Positions 35,048-46,705 of a stretch of DNA of 64,000 nt are shown in pieces. The number at the start of each line of letters is the position of its first letter. Position 1 is the stretch's first letter. The DNA comes from Branchiostoma lanceolatum (lineage: Eukaryota > Chordata > Leptocardii > Amphioxiformes > Branchiostomatidae). The stretch covers positions 37,061,958 through 37,125,957 of the forward strand of contig NC_089722.1 in assembly GCF_035083965.1 (NCBI RefSeq), read 5' to 3'. The position numbers were made by a program, and so were the translations under genes. The notes under the pieces were generated by a model. The model was not told the origin of the DNA and ran no database searches. It worked only from the letters and a program-made list of their open reading frames with translations.

Positions 35048-36190
35048 CCTACTTGCAATTATCAGAAAGTAAAACTTGAACCAGACATTCTTTAGAATAG
35101 GTCAATATGTATTGATATTTATAACTAGCACAATGATGTTATAAGTATCAATGGTTATCATGTTAATTAACATATTTGTTAATTGGTTAAGCATTTTATT
35201 ATTGAAAGTAACATGCAATATACATCAATACATCCTGTTTTAGTAACCCTACAACATTAGAGTATTTACAATTATGATGCTATTATATTATGATTCTAAT
35301 AAGCATATTTGATTGATGAAGCATTTGATAATTAGAAGTTGATTCAGTTAATATGCTATTTACATTGATACGTCCTGTTCCGGTAATCCAACAACGTCAG
35401 AGTTTATCTAATTGCCAAGATGTCATTGACTATAGTTAAAAAGGTAGAAATTTCACTACATATGGCTCATTAGCATATTGATCATTAACCTATTTTCTTA
35501 ATTATTAGTTGATATTCCTATTGTAAAACATTCCTGTACTTAAATCAATATACTGTACAAGGTAGTTAGCACAGGTTATTTTTGGAATGTGTCATTCAAA
35601 TAGGAATAAGTAATACAAATAGTTGAAAGTGGTTGAGGATGATAACCCTTATTTGCATATTTTCTAATTAATTAAGACTACAAAAATATTTAGTTTCATT
35701 TGTTGAAATATACCCCAGGGATGTAAGAACTTCAAGTTCTTTCTTTAGTTTGTAGCATATGTAAGAAATACATACTAATTGAAGGACACCATTGTGGATT
35801 GATATATTAGTTATGGTTAATTGGGGTTAATAAGTATAAGCTAACGATGCTATGTCCAGAATTCTGTATGATAGTATGTCCGATTATATTATCTTTAAAC
35901 GCTGAAAATTTGAACATTATTTGCCAAATCATTTAGAAGCTACAATAAAAAGTATGTAACTAATTGTGGACTTTTGGTCCTTTCCAATGCCATGTTGAGG
36001 TCAACTATTCCCATAGGGCCAATAAATAAGCTTCTTCTAATGAATACGTCCAACTTTTTGAGTTCAGAAAATTCTAGAAAATCTCAACTTTGTCCGATTT
36101 CGACAGGATAAAAAGCATTGTAAGCGGAAGAATCTGATCTGTATTATGACATCAATTTTAGCAAGTAATATCTTACCAAAAAATGGTGTG
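35048..36190. other. AT-rich noncoding
   Basis: Very AT-rich sequence with recurring TTAGCATATT/TTTGCATATTTTCTAAT phrases, resembling the AT-rich unit near 14 kb only in composition. No gene, no clear termini of the preceding element found. Confidence 0.45.
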
Positions 36191-36420
36191 ACATGCCTAC
36201 CCTTGACACGAGTATTCTATGTCGAAAGAAGATGGATCTGTATTCTGATAACCGCATACGAAGAGAAGGATCTTGGGGTACTAATTGACTACAAGCTCAC
36301 ATTCAGCGACCATGTCCAAGCCCAGGTCACTAAGGTAGACTAAGTATTGGGGGCGATCGTTCATATTTTGTGCAGAGATAGTTGGAGATGCTTTAAGCAT
36401 CATATTGACAAGTTTTGATC
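36190..36420 (+). pseudogene. Non-LTR RT C-terminal scrap (jockey/CR1-like)
   Basis: The plus frame contains AYEEKDLGVLIDYKLTFSDH followed by VQAQVTKVD and, after a stop, VLGAIVHILCRDSWRCF-like sequence. This 'eKDLGV.id..L.f..H' phrase is the hallmark of the segment just after the RT palm in CR1/jockey-like elements. Very short fragment. A similar scrap follows at 37735-38060. Confidence 0.65.
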
Positions 36421-36487
36421 GCTGTAAGTTATCGTACAAAAGTGAAAACACCGAAACGCTTGTAACAACACCGAAGTAGGAGACAAG

Positions 36488-37640
36488 ATGGCAACTTACG
36501 CTTCTGTTACCACCACGGTTGCGCGATCGGCAGATTCCATCATGCCGATGGTCAAGCCCGTGTACATGAAGTACAACGAGGCCACCATGAGAGGAGATCG
36601 ATGGCTAAGCACGAGAGAAATCTGTGGGGCAGCCGAGAAGATCGCCGGCTACGAAACCATGGATGGACCCCAGTTAGTGGGAGGGCTATGACGTCTATAT
36701 GCCGCACGGACAGCCCCCTCCTCGCGGAAGGGCTTACTCTTAAAGGGCGCATGATCCCTCTCTACGACCACAATCCCCTACATGATGGTGGTCAGGGAGA
36801 GAACACCATCCCCTGAGTCACCATCAAGGGGAGTCTTTTGTCTGCCGACGACCGCGACATTGTGAATTCCCTGGAACGCTTCGGGTGTAAGCTCAGAAGC
36901 GCAGCCACTTACACGAAAGTCCGGGACGAAACTGACCAGGTGGAAGACCGACAACATGTTCGTGTCTATAGATACACCGGTCGAACCTTTGCCCGCAAAG
37001 ATGACCTTTTGAAGCTTTAGAGGTGTTGAGAAACACCGTGAACAGCATTACAATAAACAGGAAGACATGAGCTGCGGGATCTGTCTAGATCTGCTCAAGG
37101 GGCACATCAGCAATATCTGTCCCAATGACATTGTGTGCAGGGACTGTGTTGTGTCAGGGCCTAGGGCACAATTACAAGCGAGGAACACCAAGGCGCCGAA
37201 ATACCATCTCTATCGGCCGAGGATGTCATCGAGCCACCGGTGATCGAGCCGATTTTCCGGCTGGATGTGGAGAAGGAGCCAGCTGCAGAAACATCGCTTG
37301 ACAACTCGGGCAACAGTGAGGGTTGCCATAACAACAGCAACACTGAGGTCAGCCAGAACACCAGTTGGTCAGCATGGCAGCCCGAAGTCAATACCACTGA
37401 GACAAAACAACAAGAGAAGCCGCGGACGATCTAGGCCAACCACCCGGCAGCAGAAGAAGGGACCTAGCGCTAGCGAGCGAGACGACGCTCTGACGAGGAT
37501 AATGAGGGATGCGAGGAGACGGGCGGTTCCAGCCAGCACACCGACCGAGGAAGACAGGACTGGGTCCGACCAACGATTCCAGCCCTCTGACATCGTAGAA
37601 GGCCCATGGAGCAGCTGTGGACGGGGACAACAGCGTGGAC
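36488..37640 (+). pseudogene. Non-LTR retrotransposon ORF1 (gag-like) with zinc knuckle
   Basis: Seen: start MATYASVTTTVARSADSIMP, then DRWLSTREICGAAEKIAGYE (36488-36691). The next part is shifted (GGLWRLYAARTAPSS), then DDRDIVNSLERFGCKLRSAA and HVRVYRYTGRTFARKDDLLK (36838-37020). Next is MSCGICLDLLKGHISNICPN (37067 on), a CCHC-like knuckle with two extra residues between the second Cys and His, and a polar Gln/Ser-rich tail (to 37640). Known: the order RRM-like part, then CCHC knuckles, then a polar tail fits ORF1 proteins of several lancelet non-LTR families. Stops at 36690 and 37020 and frameshifts make it inactive. It lies upstream of an RT scrap on the same strand. Confidence 0.65.
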
Positions 37641-37734
37641 CGTGAACTCAAATTGCTTGCGGATGAAACAAAGATCTTACGTCCGGTTGTAGATGTGGAG
37701 GATGGCATAGTTTTGCAAAATGATCTTTAGAAAT

Positions 37735-38060
37735 GGCAAAAATGGGCAGTAGAGCGCAGATGTGTTTCCACCCCATGAAATGTAATGTGATCAGACTGCA
37801 GTGGGTAAAGAACACCCCGACTTTGCATATACAAAGTTGGACAGTACTGTTAACATCCCACTTGACCCTACAATAGGAATCACGGTGGATACGGATCTGA
37901 ACTCTAGTAAGAATATTTACAACGCTAACCAGATGGCGGGTCTCCTGTGGAGAAATATCCAGTTTATTGTATTGATAAGGAAGTATTCTTGCTTCTGTAT
38001 AAGGCATCGGTCAGACCACATTTAGAATACGGAGCACCAGCTGGCGCTGACGCAGATTTC
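37735..38060 (+). pseudogene. Non-LTR RT C-terminal scrap
   Basis: Across two frames: MKCNVIRL, then LDPTIGITVDTDLNSSKNIY with NANQMAGLLWRNIQF, then DKEVFLLLYKASVRPHLEYG (37947-38030). The last phrase 'LYKa.VRPhLEYg' is diagnostic of the post-RT region in CR1/jockey-like non-LTR elements. Similarity ends abruptly at about 38040, where palindromic sequence begins. Confidence 0.75.
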
Positions 38061-38200
38061 CGTCTCGTAAATGGTCGTTACCGTTTGAAACGGTCATCGT
38101 CGCCATATCGCAGAATGGTCGTCGCCATATCGCAGTGTGGACGTTGTCATTTCAAACGGGCGTCGCCATATCCGAACGCCCGAACTCGGGGCACATCCTC
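38061..38200. repeat. Palindrome and CGTCGCCATAT repeats
   Basis: ACCGTTTGAAACGGT (38080-38094) has perfect 7-bp arms around one base. TCGTCGCCATATCGCAGA recurs twice at about 38097 and 38110, and a GGCGTCGCCATATCCG follows near 38160 next to TTTCAAACGGG, an inverted match to CCGTTTGAAA. It may be a short foldback insertion into the RT scrap. Confidence 0.6.
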
Positions 38201-39328
38201 CAATTTAATGCCAGTGTCTCAACACCAGACCTGAATACTGACAGCTACAAAAACTTTAAGACTGGTTAGTTGAATATGATGACCTCCAACTGCCTAAATC
38301 TCTACACAGTTTGGCAAGCACAACTAGAGTGGGAATGGCTGCCAGATATTCATCAAGCTGGTGGACTCCAAGTGATAATGAACAACATCCAGAGGCAAGT
38401 ACCAAGCAGCAAATCTATGAGAAAGACAGTAAATCACTTAAAGTTGCGCTGGTGACTCCGTTAACGGAGTATTCATAAAGAAATTCCTCAATCAGGAGAA
38501 CTTGTTTTTGTGGATGCGATAGCTAATACTGCAGAACACAACTTGAAGGTATTCATGTTATGCACTCAAAGCGTAGCTGGTACATTGCCATTGGGGATTT
38601 TAATCACTTTCATGTAAGAAAATCATATTCTAAGGTGACAAAGTGAATAATGATATATGTAACACAAAGGCAAATTATCGATGCCAAATCCTCCAGGAAA
38701 CGTAACATAATTTATTGCTATATTTTACAGACTCAACCTGCCCAACAATGCAGTACTGATTATGTTTCTTGTGAAGAAAATTGCTAGTAGTTGTGAGCAG
38801 TCGCCAGATATCACCGAATGTGAGTTAATGTACTTCGAACTGCCCCCTGTTCGATTTCGCAGATGTTTAAAACGGACAATACAAGAAGGTCGATCTGTTC
38901 CTACATATTGTTTAATGAATACCCTATGTTCAAGTACAGAATTCTCTTCATGCATCAAATATATCATCAACCACCTTGAGAACAAAGAGAAGGCGACGAA
39001 GAGAAGATGCGGTCACGCCGAAAGAGGGTGAACTTATGAAAATTAGATTGTCTGTAAACAAACAACAAAGCCATTGGTAGATTGAATATATTTTCAGAAG
39101 AAAGTAGCATATGTTATCTTGACTCGTAATTATGTCAATTTGCGCTTGTACGTAAAATTTAGTATATTATAAGTGATGCACAAACAAATATAAATTAACA
39201 TTGACACGGACAAAATGGCTAGTAGTATTTTTCAAGTCCACAAAAGTCATGTGTGGCATGGTTACACTACTAGGGATTTCCCTCAAAGTTTTCTGTTTCA
39301 TGGACGTATTTCAATTGTTTTACACTAG
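38201..39328. other. Noncoding, one unassigned frame
   Basis: An 89-codon plus frame at 38762-39031 (MFLVKKIASSCEQSPDITE) has no domain I recognise. A TACACTAG acceptor-like site closes the stretch at 39328. Otherwise AT-rich with no repeats seen. Confidence 0.35.
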
Positions 39329-39835
39329 TTACTGGAGGCAAGAAGTGCTGCATTGATGGCAGAGGAGTATAGGAGCCTTTGGAATGGGGTTTCCCCGGAT
39401 TTGATGTTTGACGGGGAGGACGGCGAAGCAAACGGGGTGACAGTCTGGCTGGTGAAGCCTCCAGCCTTCAGCAGTTATCGGCCTCTGTGGCGAGCTTCAA
39501 ACCAGGCTAGAGGTCGACCCGAAGTACAAGGCCGCCAACCGTCACCCAAGGATCAGAGCCGAAGGCGCCTAGAGTAACAGACCGTCAACTCGGATCTTCG
39601 ACCCCAGCCTGGCTCCATTACATCTAACCCCGAAAAGCATCCCATGGCTTCCATAACAAACACAGTGACATACAACACACCACCCCCACGCAGACCAAAA
39701 TGACGAAGCCTGTCGTTCCAGTATCTGGATGAAGACTTTTATTCGTGCAGTCTTGAAGGCTACAACGAGCCTTGTTTTGTTGAGGGGGGAAGCTTTAAGG
39801 TGTTCAACCTCCCTCTAACACTACTGTAGCTGTAG
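39329..39835 (+). pseudogene. Unclassified repeated gene, last-exon module copy B
   Basis: Starts after an acceptor-like site. MAEEYRSLWNGVSPDLMFDG then EDGEANGVTVWLVKPPAFSS (39356-39470) match module copy A (25401-25933) in order and acidic/WLVKP landmarks. The frame breaks near 39575. The C-terminal end appears in another frame as FQYLDEDFYSCSLEGYNEPC then FVEGGSFKVFNLPLTLL (about 39715-39828), corresponding to the SFVEGVF end of copy A. At least one frameshift, so not coding as it stands. Confidence 0.55.
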
Positions 39836-40529
39836 TCCCCACTGTAGTAAGTCTTGGAATTGTAATATATTGTTTCTGTCCCTGAATGTCAGCATGATTT
39901 TTTCCCATTTTTTTTGTAGGCTTATGTTTTGTTTGTAAGGCTATCTTTTACTATTTACAATTACTATTATATATAATACCGTTTATATGCATGACTTTAT
40001 GTTAGTAATTATATCTCTTTTCTGACCTTGGCTATATACTTTCTGGTTTTATGTTAGGGATATTTTGGTAATGATATGACATATTTGAGTTTTATATGTA
40101 ATGACTTTTTGCTTCAGTTCATATTTATAAGTACCTAATCATTCAATGAGGTTATTTTTGTAGATTCTGTTTACCGTATGAATAAGATTTTGAATGGTGA
40201 GACGAAGGATAATTAGTTTCTTATGTGCTATTGTTTCCGCAAAGAACTAATAAAGCTATCCAAGATTCATATTGGAAGGATAGAAAGGAGGGGTAAGGAT
40301 TCCAGAGGCCCAGAAGAGCGCCGGATCAGAGCGCTGCGTATGGGGGGGGGGGGGGGAGTGGTGTTCGGCCCTGTACCGCGCAGACGCACTACAGAAGACA
40401 GAACCTGGGGGATAATTAGGTGATTAGTGTCGCTAATTCATGCACATCACATCGTCACACGGACCGACACACCTTGAATTTCCTGCTGTGTATGGTAATT
40501 CAAGATGATGTCGACTTCGACATTCCAGA
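39836..40529. other. Noncoding; 15-G homopolymer
   Basis: T-rich 3'-UTR-like sequence with AATAAGA/AATAAAG phrases near 40182 and 40248. A run of 15 G lies at 40342-40356. It invites comparison with the 13-C run in module copy A and a 14-G run at 49110-49123. No gene. Confidence 0.5.
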
Positions 40530-41290
40530 AATATCTTCCATGACTGACTTTAAGACTCAATAAGTTTCAATTTCAAGGAGACCAAGGTTTAGGCGTCAAA
40601 GGAAGACTCAAGAAAAGCATTCGCAGTTTTCTGGTTGGAAAAAGAAACAATACAAGGTTAAAGAAAAAAAAAACTCATTAAGGAAATCAATATGTTGCAA
40701 ACTCAGATCGACAATACCACCAGTCCCTCACCTGACCAGCTCGACGAATTAGCGTATAAACAAAAGCTACTGGAATCTTAATACAATGGACATTTAGATG
40801 GTATTTTAGTAAGATTAAAATAACACTTGATGGAGTTGGGGGAGAGGTTGTACGAAATACCTGATGAATTTAGTTCATCATAATTACACCAGGAAAATAT
40901 TCAACGACTGAAGAGATACCAAGGGAGGTTATCACTAACCCACAAGACATTCTGTCCGATCAGGTCAATTTCTCTTCTGAATTATACTCTTTTAAGACAT
41001 ACCAAAGAATTTTGTCCAAGTCCATTGCGCTAAGAATCAAACAGTCCATTTCAGATACAATAGAGCAGGATAAAACAGGATTTATTAAGGGTAGATATAT
41101 AGGGAATGATATCAGAAAACGCAATTGAACATTGTGAAGATAAAGGAAGGCCAGGATTAATATTTATTGCAGACTTCCATAAGGCCTTTGAGATGGGATT
41201 TTAAGTTTAAGTGTTTGGATTTTTGAAACTTTGATCCACAACTGAAAACCTACACCAATACACTCCGACAGAATATGGTAACATTCAGCC
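40530..41290 (+). pseudogene. L1/Tx1-type reverse transcriptase fragment
   Basis: Seen in mixed frames: LQTQIDNTTSPSPDQLDELA and YKQKLLES (the helical linker before the RT), then DKTGFIKGRYIGNDIRK (about 41070-41120) and CEDKGRPGLIFIADFHKAFE (motif A with its Asp, about 41140-41190). The region then breaks. Known: GFIkGRyI and FxDFxKAFD-like motif A characterise L1/Tx1-group non-LTR RTs. Only fingers and start of palm remain. It is joined directly to an RT of a different non-LTR clade, so the junction is a nested or adjacent insertion. Confidence 0.65.
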
Positions 41291-41319
41291 ATGACTTTGC
41301 AGATAAAGCACAGCATATT

Positions 41320-42705
41320 ACCGGCTCAGAAAACTTGTGACTGTTTAAGTGGCATTGGTGCATCGTCATTCCAGTGCACAAGAAAGGTAGCAAGATGGAC
41401 CCCGCTAACTACTGGGCCATATCGCTGCTTTCTATCTCAGGTAAGTTTTTTTTTCCAGAATACTCCTGGACAGAATGAAGGATAGAACAGAAACCCACTT
41501 TAATGAATCCCAATTTGGTTTTAGAAGTGGGAGAGGCACAGTAGATGCCATATTTGTTGTAAGACAAATCCTAGAGAAAGCTAGGGAGAGGGGCAACTTA
41601 CACTTCCACTTCATTCACTTTAAGGCTGCTTTTGATACCATTTGGAGAAAGGCATTGTGGAAAATGATGAGGGCAATAGGAGTAGATGGTAAAATTGTAA
41701 ACATAGTAGAAGGGTTGTACAAAGCACCCAGTGTGCAATTACAATTAACCGTCAAATTACAAATTGGTTCCAAGTTGGTGTGGGGGGTCAGACAGGGGTG
41801 CCGCCTTATGTTCGCAGTTCTCTTCAATATTTTCCTGGAGATTGCAATGGATGAGCTGAAAAGTCTTGATCCGACCTTTCAGCTTCATGACAACTTATCC
41901 ACAGAAGAAAGGTGTGAAGATGACACCGCACTTATTGCAGCAACATTCAGAAAACTGCAGCTCTCAACACATGAGCTAGAAGCTGCATGCCAAAAGTTGG
42001 GTCTGGTGAATGCTGCAAAGGGTAAAGTTATCTCCAGTGAAACAGAAGAAAACATTAGCAAAGGGGTATAGTAGTAGAGAAGGTCCCAGAATTTGTTTTC
42101 CCTGGAGTGTTGCACTACAAATGACATCAAGCGAAGGTTATCACTTGCTGTCTCAGCATTTGGTCGACCAGGAAAAACACTTTGGAACCGCAAGGACAAC
42201 AGGAGATGCCCGAAAGTGTGCCTCTTTCAGGCACTTATACTCCCTAAGACACGTATGCTTGTGAAACTTGGACCTTAAAACGTCAGATGATCTTCTCCTT
42301 TTAGCCTTTGAAAGTAGATGCCTACGGCTACGGGCAATTCTCTGCATCACGCTCCGTGATCGCATACCAAATGTTGAAATCAGAGCCAAACTCGGGGCGA
42401 AAAAGACCATCGTGGAAATTATACAGACAAGAAAGCTGAGGTGGTTTGGACATGTTATAAGAAGACCCCAACAAAAATTAGTTTACAAAGCCTACATCCA
42501 GGAGTTATCTACCCCCAGACCCTGGGAAAGACCACACAAGAGATGGAAAGACCTTTCAGATCGTGAGGGACACTGGGTTAAACATTCGGGAGGAAGAGGC
42601 TAGGGCAAGGGAACGGAGGCTTCTTGGAGGATTCACCTGGAAAGCAAGGGGCCGGTTTCTGGCCTGTGCACGTAGGCAGGCACGCATTGCCAGTGGAACT
42701 TGAAT
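41320..42705 (+). pseudogene. Non-LTR reverse transcriptase (RTE-like), catalytically dead
   Basis: Seen: the RT N-terminal side in broken frames (41340-41470). The main open part (41475-42071) has QFGFRSGRGTVDAIFVVRQI, motif A FIHFKAAFDTIW in which the catalytic Asp is His, GVRQGCRLM, and motif C CEDDTALI. The post-RT segments follow in shifted frames (42093-42278 IKRRLSLAVSAFGRPGKTLW; 42268-42603 LRAILCITLRDRIPN, KLRWFGHVIRRP) to about 42705. Known: these phrases characterise a widespread invertebrate non-LTR family whose endonuclease-RT is often annotated as craniofacial development protein 2-like. The lost Asp and at least three shifts show it is dead. The endonuclease is missing (5' truncation). 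Confidence 0.8.
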
Positions 42706-43560
42706 TGTTTTAATGATAAGTGATTGTAGTATTATCATTTCGAGGTGCAAAATGTTTCCACATTATTGGGCTGGGAATGACTTGTCGTTGGCATGACGGG
42801 AAGTTAATGGGTCGTTATGTTGCATTTATAGCTTTAACTGAACGTAAGATTCCCTCTGTTTACCTGAAGCACTACCAGTAGAGAGAACCACAATCTCCCG
42901 ATGGCCAGTCCAGAGACAGTACAGGGAGTAAAATTGTAAAAAAACAAACACCAAAGAACCTGACAAACTTTCCTTAACCCACCTCATTACAGAAGATAGA
43001 AATTACAAACACTCCCCACGAACACACTCCACCAAAGATTCAAGCTCCATAAGTCCAGGATTTACATGTTAGACCTCATGCTATGATAGGCAATTTCAGG
43101 GTGTTCATTGTATTTGGTCCACTTGTAGACTTGTGTGATTGTCATTGTATTATTTGTGTTGGACATAAATACAAATGTCGCTACCGGAATCTAGAGTCGA
43201 ACTCTCTTGCTTATTATATGATATGGTAGATATAGCGTAAGGATTCACATGTTACAAATTGCCGCTCAGCTAAATGACCATACAATAGGCCAAGTTCTCG
43301 GATAATTCAACTGGTGTAGACAAGCCAGATGAGTTTACCCTAAATAACGCCACACCCCCTAGAATACTACATAAAGCTATAAAAGTATTGTAACCTGTTG
43401 GAAGTTGAGAATGAGAAACTTAATAGAGGTTGGTAGGGGGGGGCGGTCAATCAATAAGACAATTAAAAGTCCCCAGGGTGATCGTTGCTAAACACGTCTT
43501 AGTTGTGTAACAGGGACTATCATGTGTTAGTGATAGCACCACACCAACTGCTCAGCCTAG
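42706..43560. other. Noncoding
   Basis: No recognisable frame. A short G-rich run at 43435-43442. Nothing else seen. Confidence 0.5.
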
Positions 43561-43562
43561 GG

Positions 43563-43660
43563 GGTCGCGACCTTTTAGCCTAGTGGTTGGTACGTGTGAG
43601 ATTGTGATCCGGAGCCCGGGGACGGCGCAGGTTCGATCTCGGGGGCCGGCAGTTTATGTT
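43563..43660 (+). repeat. tRNA-derived sequence with A and B boxes (SINE-like)
   Basis: A box TAGCCTAGTGG (43576-43586) and B box GGTTCGATCTC (43630-43640) are correctly spaced with a G/C-rich anticodon-arm-like middle. The B box departs slightly from consensus and the ends do not pair as an acceptor stem, so this is a Pol III-derived repeat rather than a tRNA gene. Its 3' limit is unclear. Confidence 0.6.
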
Positions 43661-44519
43661 ACTCCCTTTCTGTTTCATTGGTGTCAGAAGTCGGTTAGGG
43701 CGCCCTTCCACCTCCAGTGTCCTACGTCAAACTAAATAGAAACGGGAAGTGCTCCGCCGGTGAGTTATTCATGGATGAGTTGCGGGCGATCAGCACTCTC
43801 TCCGTCAGGTCCACTGATGTTGCGTAACAAGCACAGCTTAATTTCCCCTACCATGACGTGTATCTCAGCTCCACTGCCTGTCTCTTCTCCGGGGTGCCCT
43901 TCCTCCTATCACCCTCGTTTGATGAGACTTCCGTACTTGTGTATCGACGGTTTGTTAAAGCTCCTCCTTCTCGATTTTGTTAGTGCGTTAGTAAGTTATG
44001 GCAGTTACAGCCTTCCACTTGTCATTTGGTGGTCTTTAAAAAAGTGATTCCACGAAGGCCGGACTCGTAGTTTTTATTAGGGTCGAATAACAAGGAGTTA
44101 AGGTAGTGGGGCCGCCTCGTTCTCTTCTCCGTAGAAGAACGTGGATGTGAAGAGGCTACTCGTGTTTAGGTCTGACTGTGCCCCAGTGATGGTAGGTTGG
44201 TAACGCTAGATGCCAATCAAGAATGGACATTGACACAGTTTGAAATCATTAAATCTCACATACTAATAATTAACAATTTTACTTGCTTACTCGAAGTAGA
44301 AAAAGCGATGACCAATACTGTAATCCCCTACAGGACGGAATAATTGTCTGGCAACCGTTCTTAGAGCCCAAAGCCAGCTGCTAGTTGCAATCCATTGCAT
44401 TGCACATTAGGTCTCCACTTGCAGTTGGCCAGAAAGAGAAGCGGTGACCTCCTTCCGCAGGTCTTTCAAACCCAACCTTGGAAAGCTTTTCAGATTCTTT
44501 GATGAGATTCCTAGCGGAT
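43661..44519. other. Noncoding or SINE body
   Basis: A 95-codon frame at 43760-44047 has no domain. Part of this could be the body of the tRNA-derived repeat immediately upstream. Nothing else recognised. Confidence 0.35.
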
Positions 44520-44881
44520 TGGCAAGACTGAAAGTACAATATGTTGATCATTATGCTGTCTGTGATGAGAGGTGGGATATTCAGGAGTTATGACCAAAAC
44601 TTGTTTTACGAGCGGCTTGTCAAACTTCTAAAAGAATCAACCATGGCAGAGCTGTATCCCAGCATGAAAATGTTGGCATCAGTGCTGACGGTGATTCCGG
44701 TCAGTACTACTGACAGTGAGCGACACCCTGAAGAGGGCCAAACCTCGCAGCAGCTTGAAGAACTGACACTCTAAACCAGCTGCTGACAATCAGCATTGAC
44801 GGACCACACGTTGATATGTTTGATGTTGATGCGGCTGCAACAACTTGGGGGGCGATGAGGAATCGCAGAATCAGTGTATAG
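44520..44881 (+). pseudogene. hAT transposase C-terminal dimerisation region
   Basis: Seen: LYPSMKMLASVLTVIPVSTT and DSER (44652-44720), then in another frame TLKRAKPRSSLKN, then TLNQLLTISIDGPHVDMFDV and AATTWGAMRNRRISV to a TAG at 44879-44881. Known: the 'P.S.T.sERrFS.lk.iK...RssL....L..Lm.i' block is the hAT C-terminal dimerisation domain. The conserved RFST portion after DSER is damaged and the frame shifts there. The rest of this copy is missing. The hAT fragment at 49936-51970 is related in type but lacks this end. Confidence 0.8.
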
Positions 44882-45849
44882 TTTTGTTAGCTGTAAGTGT
44901 AGTTTTGTAGTGTTACGTAGTAAATACTAGTAATTGTAGTGTTTTTATTACGTAAAATTGTTTATATCGTATGTACTTGTAGCTTAAACATGTCGATCTG
45001 TACCTGTGAACAAGTGAAGCAAAAATGATAAGTTAACTTGTCCTATCTAGTAACTTGTAATATAGTAATTGTATTGTTGAATTCTTAATAGCAAGAACTC
45101 GTATTGTAGATGTAGCTGTTACTAGTTTTAGCCTTGACAATATTCATTGTTTCCAGATTTCTCTACACAATGCCGTTAACTATTAGATGGCAGTTTGTGA
45201 GTAAACTACCCCCATGACTTTGTCAAAATCAATTCGTGTAGTTCAAATTCGTCTATTATATTGTTAAATGTTAAACCCATGGGCGGAAATATCAGCACTT
45301 CTAAAAAGAACATGCATCATGGTCTGTAAGTTTTTCTCCACATCACAAAAGATGTCATACTACATGATTATGCCCTGAAATTTGAGGTGTAAACCTTTAA
45401 GTTATTTCCTGGTTGACACCGAGGCCACCAACTGCGCTCATCGAAAAGAGTAAGGGTCCTTCCCGGTGTGAGTGTATCATATACAATCTGTCTCGATATG
45501 CAGCTTGTAATGTTCAGTACAAAATCTGAAATCAGATGTGTTACAGCTTGAGGCGGTTTACCGGGTATGCAATACAAACAATTTAATCACTGATTTGGAA
45601 ACCTAGCTAGAAATTTTGGATGAATTTGTGGTCCAAAATCCGGTTACAGTTTTATGCAATGTTGTTGTGTTTTTTCTCTCAGCATCGTGACCACCTTCAT
45701 GCAGCAGTGGAGGCACTAAAGAGAGTGGCAGAAATAATGTAGAGCACCTTAGCATAATGAGTTATCGGAGACAGACAGGATATTCTATGCATAGGAGGTT
45801 CAAAAGGCTACGAAAGAGCAGGAGGAGGCAGCGGAAGGTTTGCATCTGG
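44882..45849. other. Noncoding
   Basis: AT-rich. A short frame reads HRDHLHAAVEALKRVAEIM near 45680-45740 and ends at a stop, unassigned. Nothing else. Confidence 0.35.
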
Positions 45850-46705
45850 TCAGTGCTTTTGCTCTTGTTCAACTGTAAGGACCCCCATTCCACTCGACGA
45901 TAATGTGCTGCAACCTTGAATTGCAAAACCCTTGACTTCATAATTGGAATATGTTAAAGTATGACTCTTCTAACAATACAAAACACACAAAGCATAAAAG
46001 GATTTCTTTTCTATCCTAAGGCTTGAAATTTGCTGAGTGCTCTGTCAAATTGCTTGGTTACAGAGCAGTGGTAATGAGCCAACCAGGTGAAATGGTCAAC
46101 TGATATTTTCATTGTAGTTGCGGTGGAGATTTCACCGCAAAAATAAAAGCACAGCAAGCACAATTCAAGATCTATAGTAACTTTTAAAGGTAACTGTATG
46201 AGGACTTTAGTATCAATACAAAATCATCTCTGAAATGTTATTGAATGAACGTTCTTTATGTACTGAGTCTTCTTAGTCATCTCACAAACATGATGTTTAT
46301 TACATTGTGTACTTGGTGACTTAGCCTTTAAGCTCAAATCCTGGGTAGGGCATGTCAGTTGTTGCATCATTTGAAGGGATAATCAGAGAGAGGGAGAAAT
46401 TCGGAGAGTGATTGAAAGAATTTTATGAATTGCAGGAAGACTCAAATCGGGAGGTGATGCAGGACGCAGATTATCATCATGCATAACGCCTGGGGCTGGA
46501 CGACAGCCTGGTGTTGGTCAGTGCTCTTGCTAAACTGTTAGGGCCACCATTCCACTCGCTGACGATAATGTGCTGACTTCCGTAACCTACATTGAATTTG
46601 CAAAACCATTGAATTCATGATTGGAATATCATGCTGAGTGTAAAAGTATGACTATTTTAAAAATACAAAAACACAAAGCATAAAAATATTTCTATCCTTG
46701 AAATT
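45850..46705. repeat. Imperfect direct duplication of about 190 bp
   Basis: 45850-46035 and 46510-46705 share, in order, GGTCAGTGCT, CCATTCCACTCG, ACGATAATGTGCTG, TTGCAAAACC, TTGACTTCATAATTGGAATA-like and AAACACAAAGCATAAAA phrases, with indels. The spacing between copies is about 660 bp. An exon-like frame (LVSALAKLLGPPFHS in the second copy) ends near the start of each unit, suggesting duplicated exon-intron segments of a mobile gene. Confidence 0.7.

Noticed and set aside
43563..43660. Functional tRNA gene
   Set aside because: Same reason: boxes without a complete cloverleaf.
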